Positions 12,344 through 25,240 of a DNA stretch of 64,000 nt are shown here, piece by piece. Under the pieces are notes generated by a model that was given only the letters and a program-made list of their open reading frames with translations, had not been told where the DNA came from and did no database searches. The stretch's first letter is position 1, and every line of letters starts with the position of its first letter. This DNA comes from Setophaga petechia. Lineage: Eukaryota; Chordata; Aves; Passeriformes; Parulidae. The position numbers were made by a program, and so were the translations under genes. The stretch lies in assembly GCA_024362935.1 (NCBI GenBank), contig JANCRA010000003.1, positions 6,128,001-6,192,000 on the forward strand, written 5' to 3'.

Positions 12344-14427
12344 TATAAGGGAATACAAGGGACTCAAATTCCACCTCCATGCTTGTCAGCCAATAAGTCT
12401 TTACTTCACCTGATTTTTATTTCCTGCACAAACCAAAAAGGAAAACATAGTGAGTAAGGCACCATTCCCAAGCCCTGTTTTACTTCCTTTCTTTCCTCAG
12501 AGCTTCGGGGTCTTTGACCATTAAAATTCTCTTCCTTGCATGTGCTCCTCCAGTACACATATGGAATCAATAGGATACAAATGGTGTGACCTATCAGAAT
12601 AAACAGTTCAAACTCTCATTATCAGATATTTGTGGTGACCGATTTTTACATCAATACTCTTTGAAAGGATAGTGAAAAAATGCTATGCAAAAATTTGAAG
12701 ATATTCTAATTTTTTAATGAAAAATTCTAAGTATAGAGAGAATAAACTTACCTAGGAACCTCTTGTCTACCCAGCACTCCCACCTACTAACATAGAACTG
12801 TGGACAGTTTCTTCACTGCAAGTAAAAATGAGCTGATTCACATGCACTGAAATTACAATGGCAGAACACACTGTGTCTTTGTGTCTTTCCACTGTGACTG
12901 GAAGCAATAGAGAAGCAGAGCTCTACTGAAATATTCTGCATAAAACAAAAAAATTCAGAAGTCTGTAACTGCTGGGATGGGGAAAGGGGTTTGCCTCTTC
13001 AGTACTTTGTATTCAGAGGCAGATAGTCAGGTGGGGCAGGTTACCAAAGGAAGCTGGCAAAGAACATGCATCTTTTGCCAGCCAGTCTTCTCTTTCTGTA
13101 CATTTGTTATATTTTGGAGGGATGGTGCACTAAGAATGCATGCTTCTTCCTTCAAAATAAGGTTTAGCTTAGAGACCAATCTCAGGAGTCCTCAACCCTG
13201 AACAAATGGTCATAATCCCACAGAGAGACTTGAACACAAAGTTTTATTATGCTCAGATAACTCTGAACTCTTACAAAGAGAGGTCTGAATTTCTACAAAT
13301 TTAACTTAGCAGTTCAAGTTTAATTCCTAATAAGGTTAATGCTGGCACTTTATGAAGAAATTTCAGAGTGACATCATCTGGCATTTTCTTAAGTACTGTG
13401 GAGAATTTGGTAGTTGCTGTCAATTTTGCAAGGCCTGGCTGGGGAAACAATGAATACCAGTAAGAAGTGGCAATACAAAATAAGTATTATAACAATTTCT
13501 AGTAATTTTGAGCTACATGGGGCTTTTAGAAATTAATGTATAGAAAAAGATGAAACTGTATAGGGAACATATGTGCAGAGGCTTTCAAACATACAAATGA
13601 ATGTCAGTCCACATCTCAGGGGCCAGAGCCCTTTTTCCCTTTGGAAAAACTGGACCACTCATTAATTTGCTTAAAGCCAAAAATTAGTCATTGAGTAAAT
13701 TAAATTAAATCCATTTGAAATAGGATTAAAATGATGGAAAACTGCTGAATATAGTTTTTGTAACAATTAGAGTTGCTCTACAAAAATTAATGAAAAGCTC
13801 CATCTTAATCAAGTCATAGTCCTGTCAGCATCCCTCTTTGTCATTCTCCATTGTCATTTAAATAGCTAATCTTTCTCTTTTCCTTGCCACAGTTTCTACC
13901 TTTCATATCAGCTAGAGTTGGTTTGCCTCCAAGTTCCATGATAGTTAATTAAAAAGTTAGGAAAACCACCTAATTTAGGTTTCCTGTGGCTGAAGGAAAG
14001 CAGATACACTCGTCAGGAAGAAAAAAGATTCAATTGAGTTATACTATTTTTGTATAATTGTGGAAGATAGAGATCAAAACAGCCTCTTAGGTCAAATAGA
14101 TCAACTTTCTACTGGGGCAGACACATTTCCAACAGGAAGTTTTTATGTTTTAACCAATCTAGGTTTGAAGATCCCAAATAATGAGGATTTCATAACACTG
14201 ACAATTTACTCTGATTACTCCTTTCATAAACTGTATCCAAAAACATTTCTCCTTTTTGCTATTTTTGACTTTTTTGTTCTTGTTGCAAATACCATATTGT
14301 TATTTATACTTTATATTATTATTAATTTAGCAGGAAACAGGCTATGTGAATTATAAACATTGCGTTGGGTGAAAACATGCTTTCAAATGTGATCATTGGA
14401 GATTCCTGAGACATCCATCAACATATG

Positions 14428-14455
14428 TCACACCTCATAGATCACACCTCATAGA
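14428..14455. repeat. 14-bp perfect tandem duplication
   Basis: TCACACCTCATAGA occurs twice head to tail with no mismatch. It is probably a recent replication-slippage event. Confidence 0.9.
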
Positions 14456-17142
14456 TTCTTTACCTTTGCCCTCCATGACTGCCATTGAGGTATTCAGAGA
14501 GAGCTTTCTCACAAAAGAACCAATTGCATGAATGATCCAATTAATGGGGATCAGGCTTCTGTAGGAAACTAATCTGTGCTGACCTGCCACAGAAATGTAA
14601 GGATAAAAATAAAGCTACACACATGCTGACAACACATTGTTCAAGCTACCTTTATCCACAAGCTGGTAAGCTGGTGCTCTTTTTAGGTACAAGAGTAAGG
14701 GAAGGATGCTGGAAGAAGGGACTGAGCCTTTCCAATAATAAAAAGAGACAAAGGAGATAATAATTTCTCCAAAAATTCCAGGAAGAAAAGATGTTTTATC
14801 TACTTTAGACGACATTTACTTAAAAATCGTAAAATATAAATAATGCACTTTCTAAAATATCCCTAATGCAGATGTTTTGATGCTTTGCTGGCGGAGGAGC
14901 AGGGCAAAAATGGGACAGGATTTCTAGCAAGGGGCCAGGCTTTCAATGGAGGCAGAAAGAACAGGAAAAAGGCTTTGTAGCCCCCACCAGAAAGTGAACC
15001 AGAGCAGTCCTTGCTCTTCTTATAACAAATACAGCAGGAAGTAAAAGAGAGAGACAGCCTGGAGGTGAGATTAGTGTGTGGTGAGCACAGAGAGCCTGCC
15101 CAGACACACACACACCTTTCCAGGCTGCTGCTCATAGCATGGCAACAGCTGCTGGAGGATTCACAACCACTTAAGGCAGTACTGGGTTTTTTGCTGCGAA
15201 CAACACTCCTTTTTATTCCTTTATTTAAACTTGGGCAGGGACAGTTCTTTGCATACAGCTTAGATGTACTGTGTCTGTGCACTGACCAAGGCAGGGCCTG
15301 GACACTGTTCCCACACAATTAAAGGAAAATGGTAAAACCAAGTAGATATTGCAACTGTCATATCCCCCAAATAAAAATCCAGCCTTTTCACAGCCCTTGC
15401 ATTTTGTCAGAACTGCAATGTAAGCCTGAAGAAGTCATTTCCTTACTGGGAAATAGTATTTTTACTCAGCAATAAAACTGATAAAAACCTGGCTTCAGGG
15501 AAATTCCAAAGTCTCTCCCATCCAAGATAATGTCTGCACAATACTCAAAATCAGAAAGGACCAAGCAGTTAATTCACACTACTCCTACTCACTCCACACC
15601 AAAGGACACCCACTGCTGGCAACTGATACACACACACCAGTCTTGAGAAGTGAATGTTTTTAATGAGGACTGTGGTGCCTTTAAATAGATGGTCTAGGTC
15701 TTTGAAAGTCACAGGAGTGGGCCAGATTAAACATTCTACTTGTAAGCAATATTTTTCTTAGCCAGAGGATGCAACAGATGTGTTAAAGTGCATTCATTAT
15801 TGCAATGATTTTCAGCTGAGCGCAATCTTGCTTTTTACAACCAGGATTTTTCATTTTCCGACACTGACCCTGCAATTTGCTGCTGATAGAAATAGCAAAT
15901 TAATGCCTGTTTTCCTTGTAAAACTGATTAGTCAGGACAGCTGGAGACAACCCCATGGAATCATTTTGCTTGTTTCCAGTAAAAATTCCAAGGAAAGAGC
16001 TCAAGGATTTTCAGACAGGGCCATTCTCAGTTATTTCCATCTTTCCCAGCACTGCATATCATCAGCTCTTTTTTCCAGTTTTCTTTCATTTTTTCTTTCA
16101 AACTCCTGCTTCTTTTTATTTGTTCTCTGTCCATAAAACTTTTCTTTCCTTTTCAGAGTGTATCTTACTGAGAATTTGGTCAGATAAAGTTAAAACATAG
16201 ACAGTTTTCATCGTAGTCACAACAGTCCAGAGATCAGATATGCAGTGTTATTGTCTCTCCTAGATGTGTCTGATTCTGAAAAATTCTACATGGGCTTCTG
16301 TGTTTTGTTCAAATGTATCCCTGTGATTTTTTCCCCCTAGAAGTCTTTTATGTATCTAATTGATTTGTTATGCTTCAAAGATATGATTACAAACCCCTGA
16401 AAACTAACCAGTGAATATCAGTAATTTGAATCCGTGGAGCACATCAGTCAATACATTCACTCTGAAACCCCTACAACATGCTCATAACAATGCTTCATTT
16501 TTATCAGTTTCCTTGCCGATCAATATTTATAGTATCATTCAAACATTTATTATGATAGAACAGTAATGCTCAGGATCCAAATAAGAAGGGAAAAAAAAGC
16601 ATTAAATGCAGGACACACTTTTAACAGCTTGCAGGTCTGTGAGTTTTCACTTATTTGCTTTGCTTTGAGTTCAGACTGGAAGGCCCTGGTCCTTTCAACA
16701 CAAGCTGACAGAAGAGCTTCCTAAATCAAAATAGCAAACTCTTTTCTGATCATTTCAATCCTCACACTCAGGATGGGCTCCTGTGTGGTGCTGGTGGGTA
16801 AGGAGAGGCTGCACAACCACCCAACTCTCCCCCAGCATCACAAAATTGCTGTGACTGCCATGGCTCACTCCTGGCTGTGAGGGGTGCTCAACCCAGACAC
16901 CCCTTCCCATCTAACCCTGGCTGCTCCCTGCATTCTCTTACATCTTAGGATCCCAAAGGCATGTTTAACCTACTCACCCTCCTGACAGGCCTTAACAGCA
17001 CAAAGATGAGGGTGAAAGGACAATAGGGAGCACAGCACACCATGGGACTAGGCCTCAATCCTTCCTCATCTCTCCTCAGCAGAGCTCTGGCCCCAGTGTA
17101 AATGAGGAAGCTGAACTGCTCAAAATTGGCCTTTTTTTCCCC

Positions 17143-17500
17143 TGTAGGAACACAGTTTGTGGTAATTGGGAGTGGAGTTGTGCCAAGCCTCATCCCCAAG
17201 AGGCACAGCTGTGAGAAGCAGGTGAGCAGCACTGACAACAATGAGCCATGGAGTGTCCAGGGGCACTGACCAACCACAAAGGGAACGGAGGGCACACAGG
17301 TGCAGTGCATGAACCATGGAAGGGATAAAAGGTTGGGCTGAAGAACAAGATGCATGCAGGCTTCTGAAGTGATGTGATGTTACCCAGTATGGGCAGACTC
17401 CTGAAGCCTTCTGAAGTGGTGTGGTGATACTCTGTATGCATTGAAGCTTTCTGATATTATATGACGGTACTCTGTGTATTATGGCTATCTCAGCTGTGAT
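17143..17500 (+). mobile_element. Possible old LTR-like segment
   Basis: From TGTAGGAACACAG onward the composition changes. A TATA-like GATAAAAGG at 17324-17332 is followed about 30 bp later by a block of degenerate repeats (17358-17483), a layout similar to a retroviral U3/R junction. I could not find a convincing 3' edge or target duplication, so the end is arbitrary and the call is weak. It could equally be unique DNA. Confidence 0.2.
17358..17483. repeat. Degenerate three-copy tandem repeat
   Basis: Three successive blocks begin GGCTTCTGAAGTG, GCCTTCTGAAGTG and GCTTTCTGATAT (at about 17359, 17406 and 17445). Each continues with a GATG/GGTG/GACGGTAC.CTGTAT-like phrase. Unit length falls from about 48 to 39 bp, so the array is old or arose by unequal duplication. 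Confidence 0.6.
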
Positions 17501-18641
17501 ATTTCCCTACACTTTCTGTACGTGAAACTTGAGGCCTGGGAATTTTCAGTGGGAAGGATTAAACACTGGCAAAGATGTGAGTATCCAAATGCAGGCTCTA
17601 GCAAGAGGAAGGCAGGCAGCATTAATAGGCTATGCTACCAGCCTTGCCTATAGCATATCTCTCTGCTTACTGAGGGGTGATGTATAATTATGGTGAGTGA
17701 TGCAGTCTGCTCACTAGCCAGAGCTGTCAGAACTTGGCTGCCTGTACAGTGAGGGAAAGAGGATCATAATAACTTCTAAATGTGACTGATAATGTGGTTT
17801 ACATTTCCCACATTGTTAGCTCATGCACACTGGGATTTCTGGCTGGTAGGGAATAGATAACATTTCTATTACTTTTTGGGCCTGGTTTTATGTCAGCCTT
17901 TAACAGGTGGCTGGCTTTGGATGGGTGGCATTAGCAGCATCCTGGCATTCTTTGTGTGTCTGGCACTTTTCTGGTTTTATTCCTGGACACTACACCAAAG
18001 ATATATACTGGCAAGTAGTCTTTACCTTTTACACATCAATGTATGTCTAAATAGGGACATTGCAATATTCAGAGATGTTACTGCTGGGGAACCAAAGTAG
18101 GTGCCAATTTTCAGAGAGTTTCTAGTTATGAGGCAGTGGAAAGAATCCCTTTTATTCAACCTCTGATGTACATGCAATTGCAAACAAGTAACTTCAACTG
18201 CTCATGGAGTTCATGGATCCCATTTTAACAGCCTTCCATGGGGAAAGATTAAGTGGTTTCAATGACATTCCCCTATTTCAAGGGAGCTTTTTAAAAAGTG
18301 GTCTTCAGAGTAGTTAGAAGAGTTTCAAAGCTGGCATACCCTTCTCTCTTAACAGAGAAGAGGGATTAGATTTAACTCAGGAAACCTGTGTTCATTGCTT
18401 CTGTTAGCAATCTGAACATGACAGGAGCTTGGAGAAAAGACATAATACAGCTGACACAGATGTTCTTCTTGCTCTGTCCAAGGTATGTTTTCAAGACTTG
18501 TCTTTCAAGACCACGTTTTGGCTGAAAAACTTAGAGGTAGATCCAGTTCTTTGCCTTAAAATAACTTCCAAGGCAAGAATTTTCTAGATTTGTGGCATTA
18601 AATATAAATATTCCTAAAGGATGACTCCTGTAAAGGAAAGC
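17484..18641. other. Unique non-coding DNA
   Basis: No gene or recognisable repeat is seen. The plus-strand frame at 17876-18100 (74 codons) is hydrophobic by composition only and has no supporting feature. Confidence 0.55.
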
Positions 18642-18648
18642 TTTTTTT

Positions 18649-18682
<34 letters not shown>
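18642..18682 (-). repeat. 41-nt poly(T) tract
   Basis: The run is all T except one A at 18650. On the minus strand it is a long poly(A) and could be the tail of a retroposed transcript whose body would lie at about 18683-19200. That flank has a 67-codon minus-strand frame (18923-19126) I do not recognise. I searched by eye for a target duplication of the sequence before 18642 and found none. A simple expanding homopolymer is the plainer reading. Confidence 0.85.
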
Positions 18683-18683
<1 letters not shown>

Positions 18684-19329
18684 TACACAGACCTGCCAGA
18701 ACACAGAAAGGCAGACTGAAAGGGTCCTCAGGGATGCAGTCCCCACCTATTCCATGTCATGCAACCCCTTGAAAACCGTAGGTTTTTTCTCTGTCTGTAA
18801 TCAAGAAGCTTTTTCAAAATCTGTTTGCTGAGTTGGTCAGATACAATCTTCTGATCCCAAAGTGTGTTCCCATGTGGCTTATACCAAGAATCTCCTTCAC
18901 CTTGAAAAGAGGTTTTCCATCTTCATGCTGAACCCACAAATGCATCTGCACAGCAGCCACCACCATTCTTTGTGTCACTAAGATAAACAATCCAGGTGTT
19001 TTGGTCTCCTCTTAGGAAGTAGGTGGTGTTTTTTCCCAGCCCTGCTGCCTGCCTTCCCTGTCCCTCCAGCAGCCAGAAATCATCTCTCCTGATGGTGAGC
19101 ACACAATGCATGAGGGCTTTGGACACCTCTGCTTGTGCCTCCCTCTCCCTTTCAGAAACACTTTTGCCCTTATGTATTTAAAGTGAATTTGACCACTGCT
19201 GTATTATGGTAATATTCTTCTTTTTTGCCCCACAGTCATTTCCAAATTATGAACTCCTAATGTGCAGCAGAATTACTATTCCCTTATGCATGACCTTGAT
19301 TTCAAGCCCTTGAATGTAATTCTGAGGCC
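18683..19329. other. Unique DNA next to the poly(T) tract; unproven retrocopy body
   Basis: If the poly(T) tract is a retroposon tail, this is where its minus-strand body should be. It contains no recognised gene sequence. The part from about 19230 may still belong to the old antisense CR1 that is clear from 19330. Confidence 0.4.
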
Positions 19330-19914
19330 AGTCCAGTTTCTGCATGCCAGTTCACTCCTCCTCTCCACTAAGAGTGCCTCCCAGCACCTTGGCATCAGTA
19401 AGTTGGTTTGATAGTAGTTAATTTCCTAATAGTCCTGCTAAGCTCATTATTAAAAATAGTGAGCAGAATTAGCACCAGGCCTTATCCTTGAGGAACTCTG
19501 CTAATGAATCTTCTTCAGCCTTATATCTGCCCTTTAACCCTCTCTGTTGCTCTCTCCCTGGAAGATAGGTCCTACCATTTCTTTCTATTTTCCTATGAAT
19601 CCCATTATGTTTGTTAATCCGTATTTCCCACATGATGATACAACCAATACCCTTCCCTGACTCAAGACAGACAAGATCTACAATATTATTTTAACAGAGA
19701 AAGTCATTGACTAGTCTGGTATGAGCTCCTATTTGACAAAATCAATGCACATTTTAATCCCCCTTTTCTTTGACATCTGTCTTTTAGATACTTTCAAAAT
19801 CCATGTTGAAATTACGATCCAGTATTCAGAGCAGATAAATCCAGGTCATTTTCCAATCTCTGTCTCAAAATATCAGCAATACAGATTCTGCTGGTCGTTA
19901 CCTGGTGTGATCAG
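19330..19914 (-). mobile_element. Ancient CR1-like LINE relic, antisense, reverse transcriptase region
   Basis: The plus strand reads like the complement of the reverse transcriptase part of a CR1 element. A passage near 19455-19520 (GCACCAGGCC, then CCTTGAGGAACTCTGCTAATGA) resembles the well-known antisense CR1 phrase, and a phrase ending near 19914 (GTTACCTGGTGTGATCAG) fits the expected position several hundred bases on. Between them, AAATCCATGTTG-like and CCCACATG-like landmarks come in the right order. Many substitutions and indels are present and no frame is open, so the copy is dead and old, much more diverged than the CR1 3' ends at 51 and 56 kb. Confidence 0.6.
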
Positions 19915-20902
19915 GCATATGCAAGGTTTATTTGTCTTACTTGCACACAGACAGGAGTGCAACATATAAATTCCAGTTCACTGAGGTGAGATGGAGAATA
20001 CCTGTATCCTCTGCCTCTGTATTCCCAAGAGCCAGACTTTGACAAATCTATGGCTTCATTTGGAAAAACAGCTTTGATTTTGTGTTATTAGTTTGGTGAG
20101 GTTTATTTATTTCTACTTTTTTTGCAGCACAGCCAGACTTTGTACAAAGCTGTTCTGACCATGACCACCTTATGCACCCTCCCAAGGCCAAGTAAAAGCA
20201 GTTGTGTTTCAATATTAGCAACCTCTTCTGCTTATAATCTTATTTCTGATCATGGAAGGTCTGAGGGTATCACTCAGAATATTCAAGATAAATTTAGGAT
20301 AGAGAGTTGCAAAAAGGAGAATGTGTGCAATGGTATATTTGCTTTAAATGTTTGATCTGTTTGAAACTGTAATGAGTTGGCAATGCCAGAGGCAGTTGAT
20401 ACAGATGAAAGACTGACAGGTTTCCTGCGTCTGGACTAGTTCTGGGAAGAGGCCAAGTGATCTGGGGGTGCCTCAGTGCCGGAGGTGGCAAAGCAGCCAT
20501 GGGGCCACTGCTCCAAGAACCAAGAGGAAATATTCACCTGCTCCTCTCCCCACTCTCCCAGCACACAGAGAAGCAGCAGTGCACTTAGGTAAATATCATC
20601 AGAGTTTCTCCACCTGCTTCTCCTTCTCCTCCACCTTCAGCCTTCTAGCGCCTGCTTCACCTCCTTATCTTCCCAGTTTCTGCCCTGGTAGAAGAGACAA
20701 GATCCTCTACTCCAACCTTAAGTTGCAAGCTCAATTTTTGATGTGCTGTCAGGAAGCTTTCAACAATGCAGTTGTTCTGCTCCCAGTCATCATGTAAATG
20801 CAATGCATCACATAGGAAACATCCTGATAATTGATATGCATACACATATGGGTAAAGAAATAAAATTTTCATTTTTCATGTATAATTACACATACAGTGG
20901 CA

Positions 20903-20933
20903 CATATATATGTGTGTGTATATATATATATAT
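20903..20933. repeat. Compound (TA)n(TG)n(TA)n microsatellite
   Basis: A short TA run, a (TG)4 run and a longer TA run follow one another, a typical compound dinucleotide microsatellite likely to vary in length. Confidence 0.85.
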
Positions 20934-21514
20934 GGTATTTCTGTTAGTAAAAGGAATTGCTGTAAATTTGCTTCAATGCTTCAATACTTTAAGCATCTCT
21001 TAATCTTCATAGACTAAATCCTAGTAAACACTAATTGGCAATGCCTGTCTTATCAGGAATAAATAGTCCTATTGGGGAATAATTCTTTTCCAAGAAGTTT
21101 TTTATAGTCAGGCTAGTAAAACTGAGTTAAATGTAATTTTGACTCATCCATAATAATCTGTTTATAGCTCTGATGGTTATTTCTGTTTTCCACAGGAGAA
21201 ATCACTGGCTAGATAGAACAGAACTGCAATCTTAATTTATCACATACATTTTTGGTAGCAGCCAGAGGACTGCAGTAAATATTCCAGTCGGAACAAAGGT
21301 GCAAATAATCAATACATCTGTTCCATTTACACCAATAATGGCACAGAGTGAGATTTATGGGCCTCAGTATAAAGGAGGTGCACTACTCTGCTGATTACTC
21401 TTCAATTGCTGACATGCATTTGAGTTTCACTTGTGTGTAAATATGACAAGAGACAAACCATTCATGGAAAATGAATGTACGACCAACACCCTCTCAGACA
21501 GAGTTTTCCCTTCC

Positions 21515-21530
21515 TTTTTTTTTTTTTTTT
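21515..21530. repeat. Poly(T) tract of 16 T
   Basis: Uninterrupted T run in unique DNA. Confidence 0.8.
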
Positions 21531-24500
21531 AATGAAATTCTCTTGGTTAAAAAAAGCCTTGTTTCCCTTCTATGGGAGGAAATTTCAATTAGTTGCCTGC
21601 CTACATTCCCACCCCACATCAGACAGGCTTCATTTTAATTCAAACCCAGATGTATTGTTTGCTGCTATAAGGAATCATGGCTCGTGATGGCAAAGTTTGC
21701 TTCAGCTGTCTAAAATTGCTCAGAACATTAAGGGCTCTATTATCTAAATGCTGATTTGATTATCAATACTTTAATCTGAGAAAAAGAAAGACTGTCACTG
21801 CCTGGAAGCTGAGTAGGCTGACTGGAGAAAATTTATGATGAAGAGAGCCCTAAGAGCAGGGATCTGCTGAAAGGGAATAGAATTAAGAGCTTGTTAATGA
21901 AAATACTTTCTATAAACTCTCTTTTGACATCAGGTGCTACATTAAAAACCTATCAAGTCTCTAAAAATTAGGTCAGTAAGAGTATAAGGCACACTTTGGA
22001 GGAACGGAGAACTTGTTCTCCATCTTTTCACGTTTCAGGTGTCAGGTTCAGGAAGGTTTTCTTTTTGCCACAGAAAGGTAAAATGCTGTAAGAAGAACAG
22101 CCATTCAAGAATGGCAGGTTGACAAGATGCCACTGAGCATTATGTGTTTGCATATGCTTTTATTTTGCAGGCAGTTGACAAACAGCAGTAAATCACTGCT
22201 GGGATAAGGGTGAAAATGGCCAATAGATTTATTCTGTTTAAGTCAATAAAATAATTTCTTATACATCAGGATGACATGATGCACATTGACAAGGTGCTCG
22301 AGGTGCTCCTCCTTCACATCTTCCAGGGTAATGCTCTATTCAGCATTTTCTGAGGTGAATTCGCCTTTATTGTTCCTCCACACTTTCCCAAATTAAGACA
22401 CTCATTACCTGGCTTTGGGAATCTTAGCCCAAGGCTCAGTACTGATCCCTGGTGCAGAAAGACAAAGCTGGGTCTGTTGTGGTGTCAGTGACAAAGAGCA
22501 GGAGAAAGGAGACACTGCTTTGGGTGAAGTCTGAGGCTGCATCCCAGTGGCCAAACCAAGTGGAGTGAGGCCCTGGTGAGCCAGGGCTGAAAAAATTATG
22601 GAAAGAAGGAATTTAAAATCTTGTGTTCTCCTTCCATGCCTTTGTTGTCTCAGGTCTGCAAATGAGACTTTCGGGTGTCTTGTCTCTTCTCCCTGCCCCA
22701 CACACACAGCTCACACGGTGGGTAGGAGGGAAATAACTGAACAGCACAGCCTGCAGGAAGATGACTGAGCAGACAGATGTGCTTCAGAAATTACTGTAGT
22801 CAAGTCACACCTGTGCTATCATCAGCAAACCCCAGCAGGTGACATGACAGGGCTTGGTTATGGCTTGTGTTACAGTCCTAGGGCAGCTCAGCAACCCTCA
22901 GCATAATCTGGGTTGGAGGCAGGTGCCCGAATTTTCCTTTCATCCAAGCTGTGATACATCTAGGTGTGCACAGTAGCAGAACTATGAAGCTGTTTCACCA
23001 CAGTCCTGAGATGATATGATTTAAAGTCCAGGAAAAGGGGCAGTCTGATGGTCCAGTCTTCCTGTACCTCTTTTGTACTCAACAGAGAAAAAAAGAATTA
23101 TTCAGCTCATACTTCATCAGCTTCTATATGCACATTGTTACCAGTGGTAGTCTTCCATTGCTTAAAAAAAGCTGGAATAATTATATACAGTGACATATAC
23201 TCAGAATTGTGCAAAAGAAGACAAATTTAGATGGCACTCAAATATTAGGAAATGTCAGATTTCTGGGCTTCCACAATTTTTTCTTCTGAATAAAATAGTC
23301 CTAATGAAAGCATGTATCATCTCAAAATAAGCATGAAGTTAAGGCTTTATGAGTAACTGGACAATATGCCTTCACTTAAATTTGAAAGCCTTTGATTTTG
23401 TGAAACTGCTTTGAAGACTTGGCTGGGAGGCCCTTTATCCCTGATGGGTCTGGACCCTGCCACTGGATCCATTCCAAGCAAGTATCCACACACAGCACAC
23501 ACTGCCAGCATGAGACTTCACTGAAAACATGCACTTTAAAAGACCCAATTTAGAGTTTAGTCACTCAGATTTCTTTCTAAATCCATGTCTTCCTCTTTTA
23601 GCTCTAAGAAGATCCTGCTTGTACAGATGCTGTGTCCCAAAAACAAATAAGAATACTTGCATAAAATGTCTGAAAAATGTTTCACCTATAAATATAAAAT
23701 GAAACAGAGCTGGTTCATCACTTTCCTGGTTCTTTAAAGCAGCAATCAATACTGACCATCTGAATATAACAATGGAAGAAAGGAATCTCATGGTATGGGG
23801 AAGCCAGAGACACAGCTTTAGCTCAGTGCTCAGTCTCAGTCTTCCATGCTTTTGCCAGAGAGATTAGCCTGCCTCTGATCACAGTTTTGATAAGCCTGGC
23901 ATGCCTTTTGGATTAATCAGCTCCCACTACAGATGTAACAGGCACCTATCAGGCAACAACAAATTATTTTCTGTGAAGCTATGCACAGTTCAGCAGCAGG
24001 TCCAGCTTGCCCTGCCAGAGCACTTAGACCTCCTTGGAGAAGACCAGGGCCTGAGCCTAATGTGATCTGTGCTGCCTGTGGAGCTGTAAACCAAATTTCC
24101 CTGGGAAGGAACATCTGATGATTGCTATCTGCAGAGTTACATGCTGGCCAGCCTGATTAATATGAATGTAGTGGGATCGAGGAAGAACCCCCCAACCTTT
24201 GAATATATTTATTCCTGAGTGAAGCAGAATGTCTGACAAGAGCTCTCAGAAATGTAAAGGTTTATTGTCTCATAATGGAATAAAGAGATTAATTCAGAAT
24301 AGGTCTGTAGCCACTTGTAAAATATTTCATTTTAATAATTTATACTAATGGAATAGATGATCTATGGAGGGGGGGTATATGGGTTGCTCCTGGGCAGTTT
24401 TTGACAAGGCAAGTGTGGCTAGGGAGAACTGGGCTGGACTGTTATTTGCTTGTCCCTAGTGGACTTTTAGGATGTTAAAAAGAGAGAATAAGAACAAGCA

Positions 24501-25227
24501 GCAGACAAAGCCTTTAATTCATCTACTCTTCATGTCACTGCAGAGTGCTCATCAGACAACAGAGCTGATCAGCTCAGCAGGTTCCTAAAACATTCGCAAG
24601 GAGAAAAAACTTCAGCTTTTATCTCTGTAATAAGTAATGAAACCTAATTTCCCTTTCTAACAAGAAAAAAATTAGCCTTCTTGTGTGAGTCCAGAAGGGC
24701 TCAGTAACAGAAACAATCACAGCTCCAAGAGGCATGCAGAGATTTAGGGGTCACAGATGCTGTTGTGGGTCTGAGTCTCAGAGCTGTGGCTGAAGAAAGA
24801 GCCAGATGTGATAGGCAAGAATTATGCAGGCAGCACAGAAAGAGGTTGTATCTCTTTCCACACATGTGCTATAAGTCTGTTATCTCCCTTTACCCATCTG
24901 AACTGTGTCTGTGATTGATATTTCTGACATGCAGCCCTGTCCAAAATCTGAGAAAGGACTTCGGGAGCTCAGCATTGCCCAGGGATTCTTAACTGAGAGA
25001 TTTGCAGAAATTTCTCAGTTCTGTTTCATCTGTCTCCTGTTTTATAAGCCCATCTGCTCTCTGACAGTATCACGCAGAGTCCATGTCTCAGCAAGACACT
25101 TCCTTCAACCCTTCTCCAGGACTGCTAAGGCCACCTAAGAAAAGGCACCACATATGTATTTTTCTACTCTTTCTGTCAGTATCAATAAATCAGAATCAAC
25201 AGAAGTTGTTCTCATTTCTGTTCTCAC

Positions 25228-25240
25228 AAAAAAAAAAAAA
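25228..25240. repeat. Poly(A) tract of 13 A
   Basis: Uninterrupted A run in unique DNA. Confidence 0.8.

Larger units (their letters stand above)
9101..17140. other. Unique non-coding DNA
   Basis: No gene is recognised. All open frames are short and overlap on both strands without codon structure. Small features inside are a palindromic TA run at 12328-12343, a 14-bp tandem duplication at 14428-14455, and a passage at 10535-10640 where CACCTAAGTG-like phrases recur as if from a very old interspersed repeat. The segment at about 14860-15320 has open frames on both strands (151 codons minus, 85 plus), which is weak evidence for coding on either. Confidence 0.55.

Noticed and set aside
14060..14356. 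98-codon frame with a hydrophobic C-terminal part
   Set aside because: The hydrophobic part comes from a T-rich stretch; there is no signal of a gene around it.
14863..15318. 151-codon minus-strand frame
   Set aside because: It overlaps an 85-codon frame on the other strand, is Ser/Cys/Leu-rich by composition and matches no family I know.
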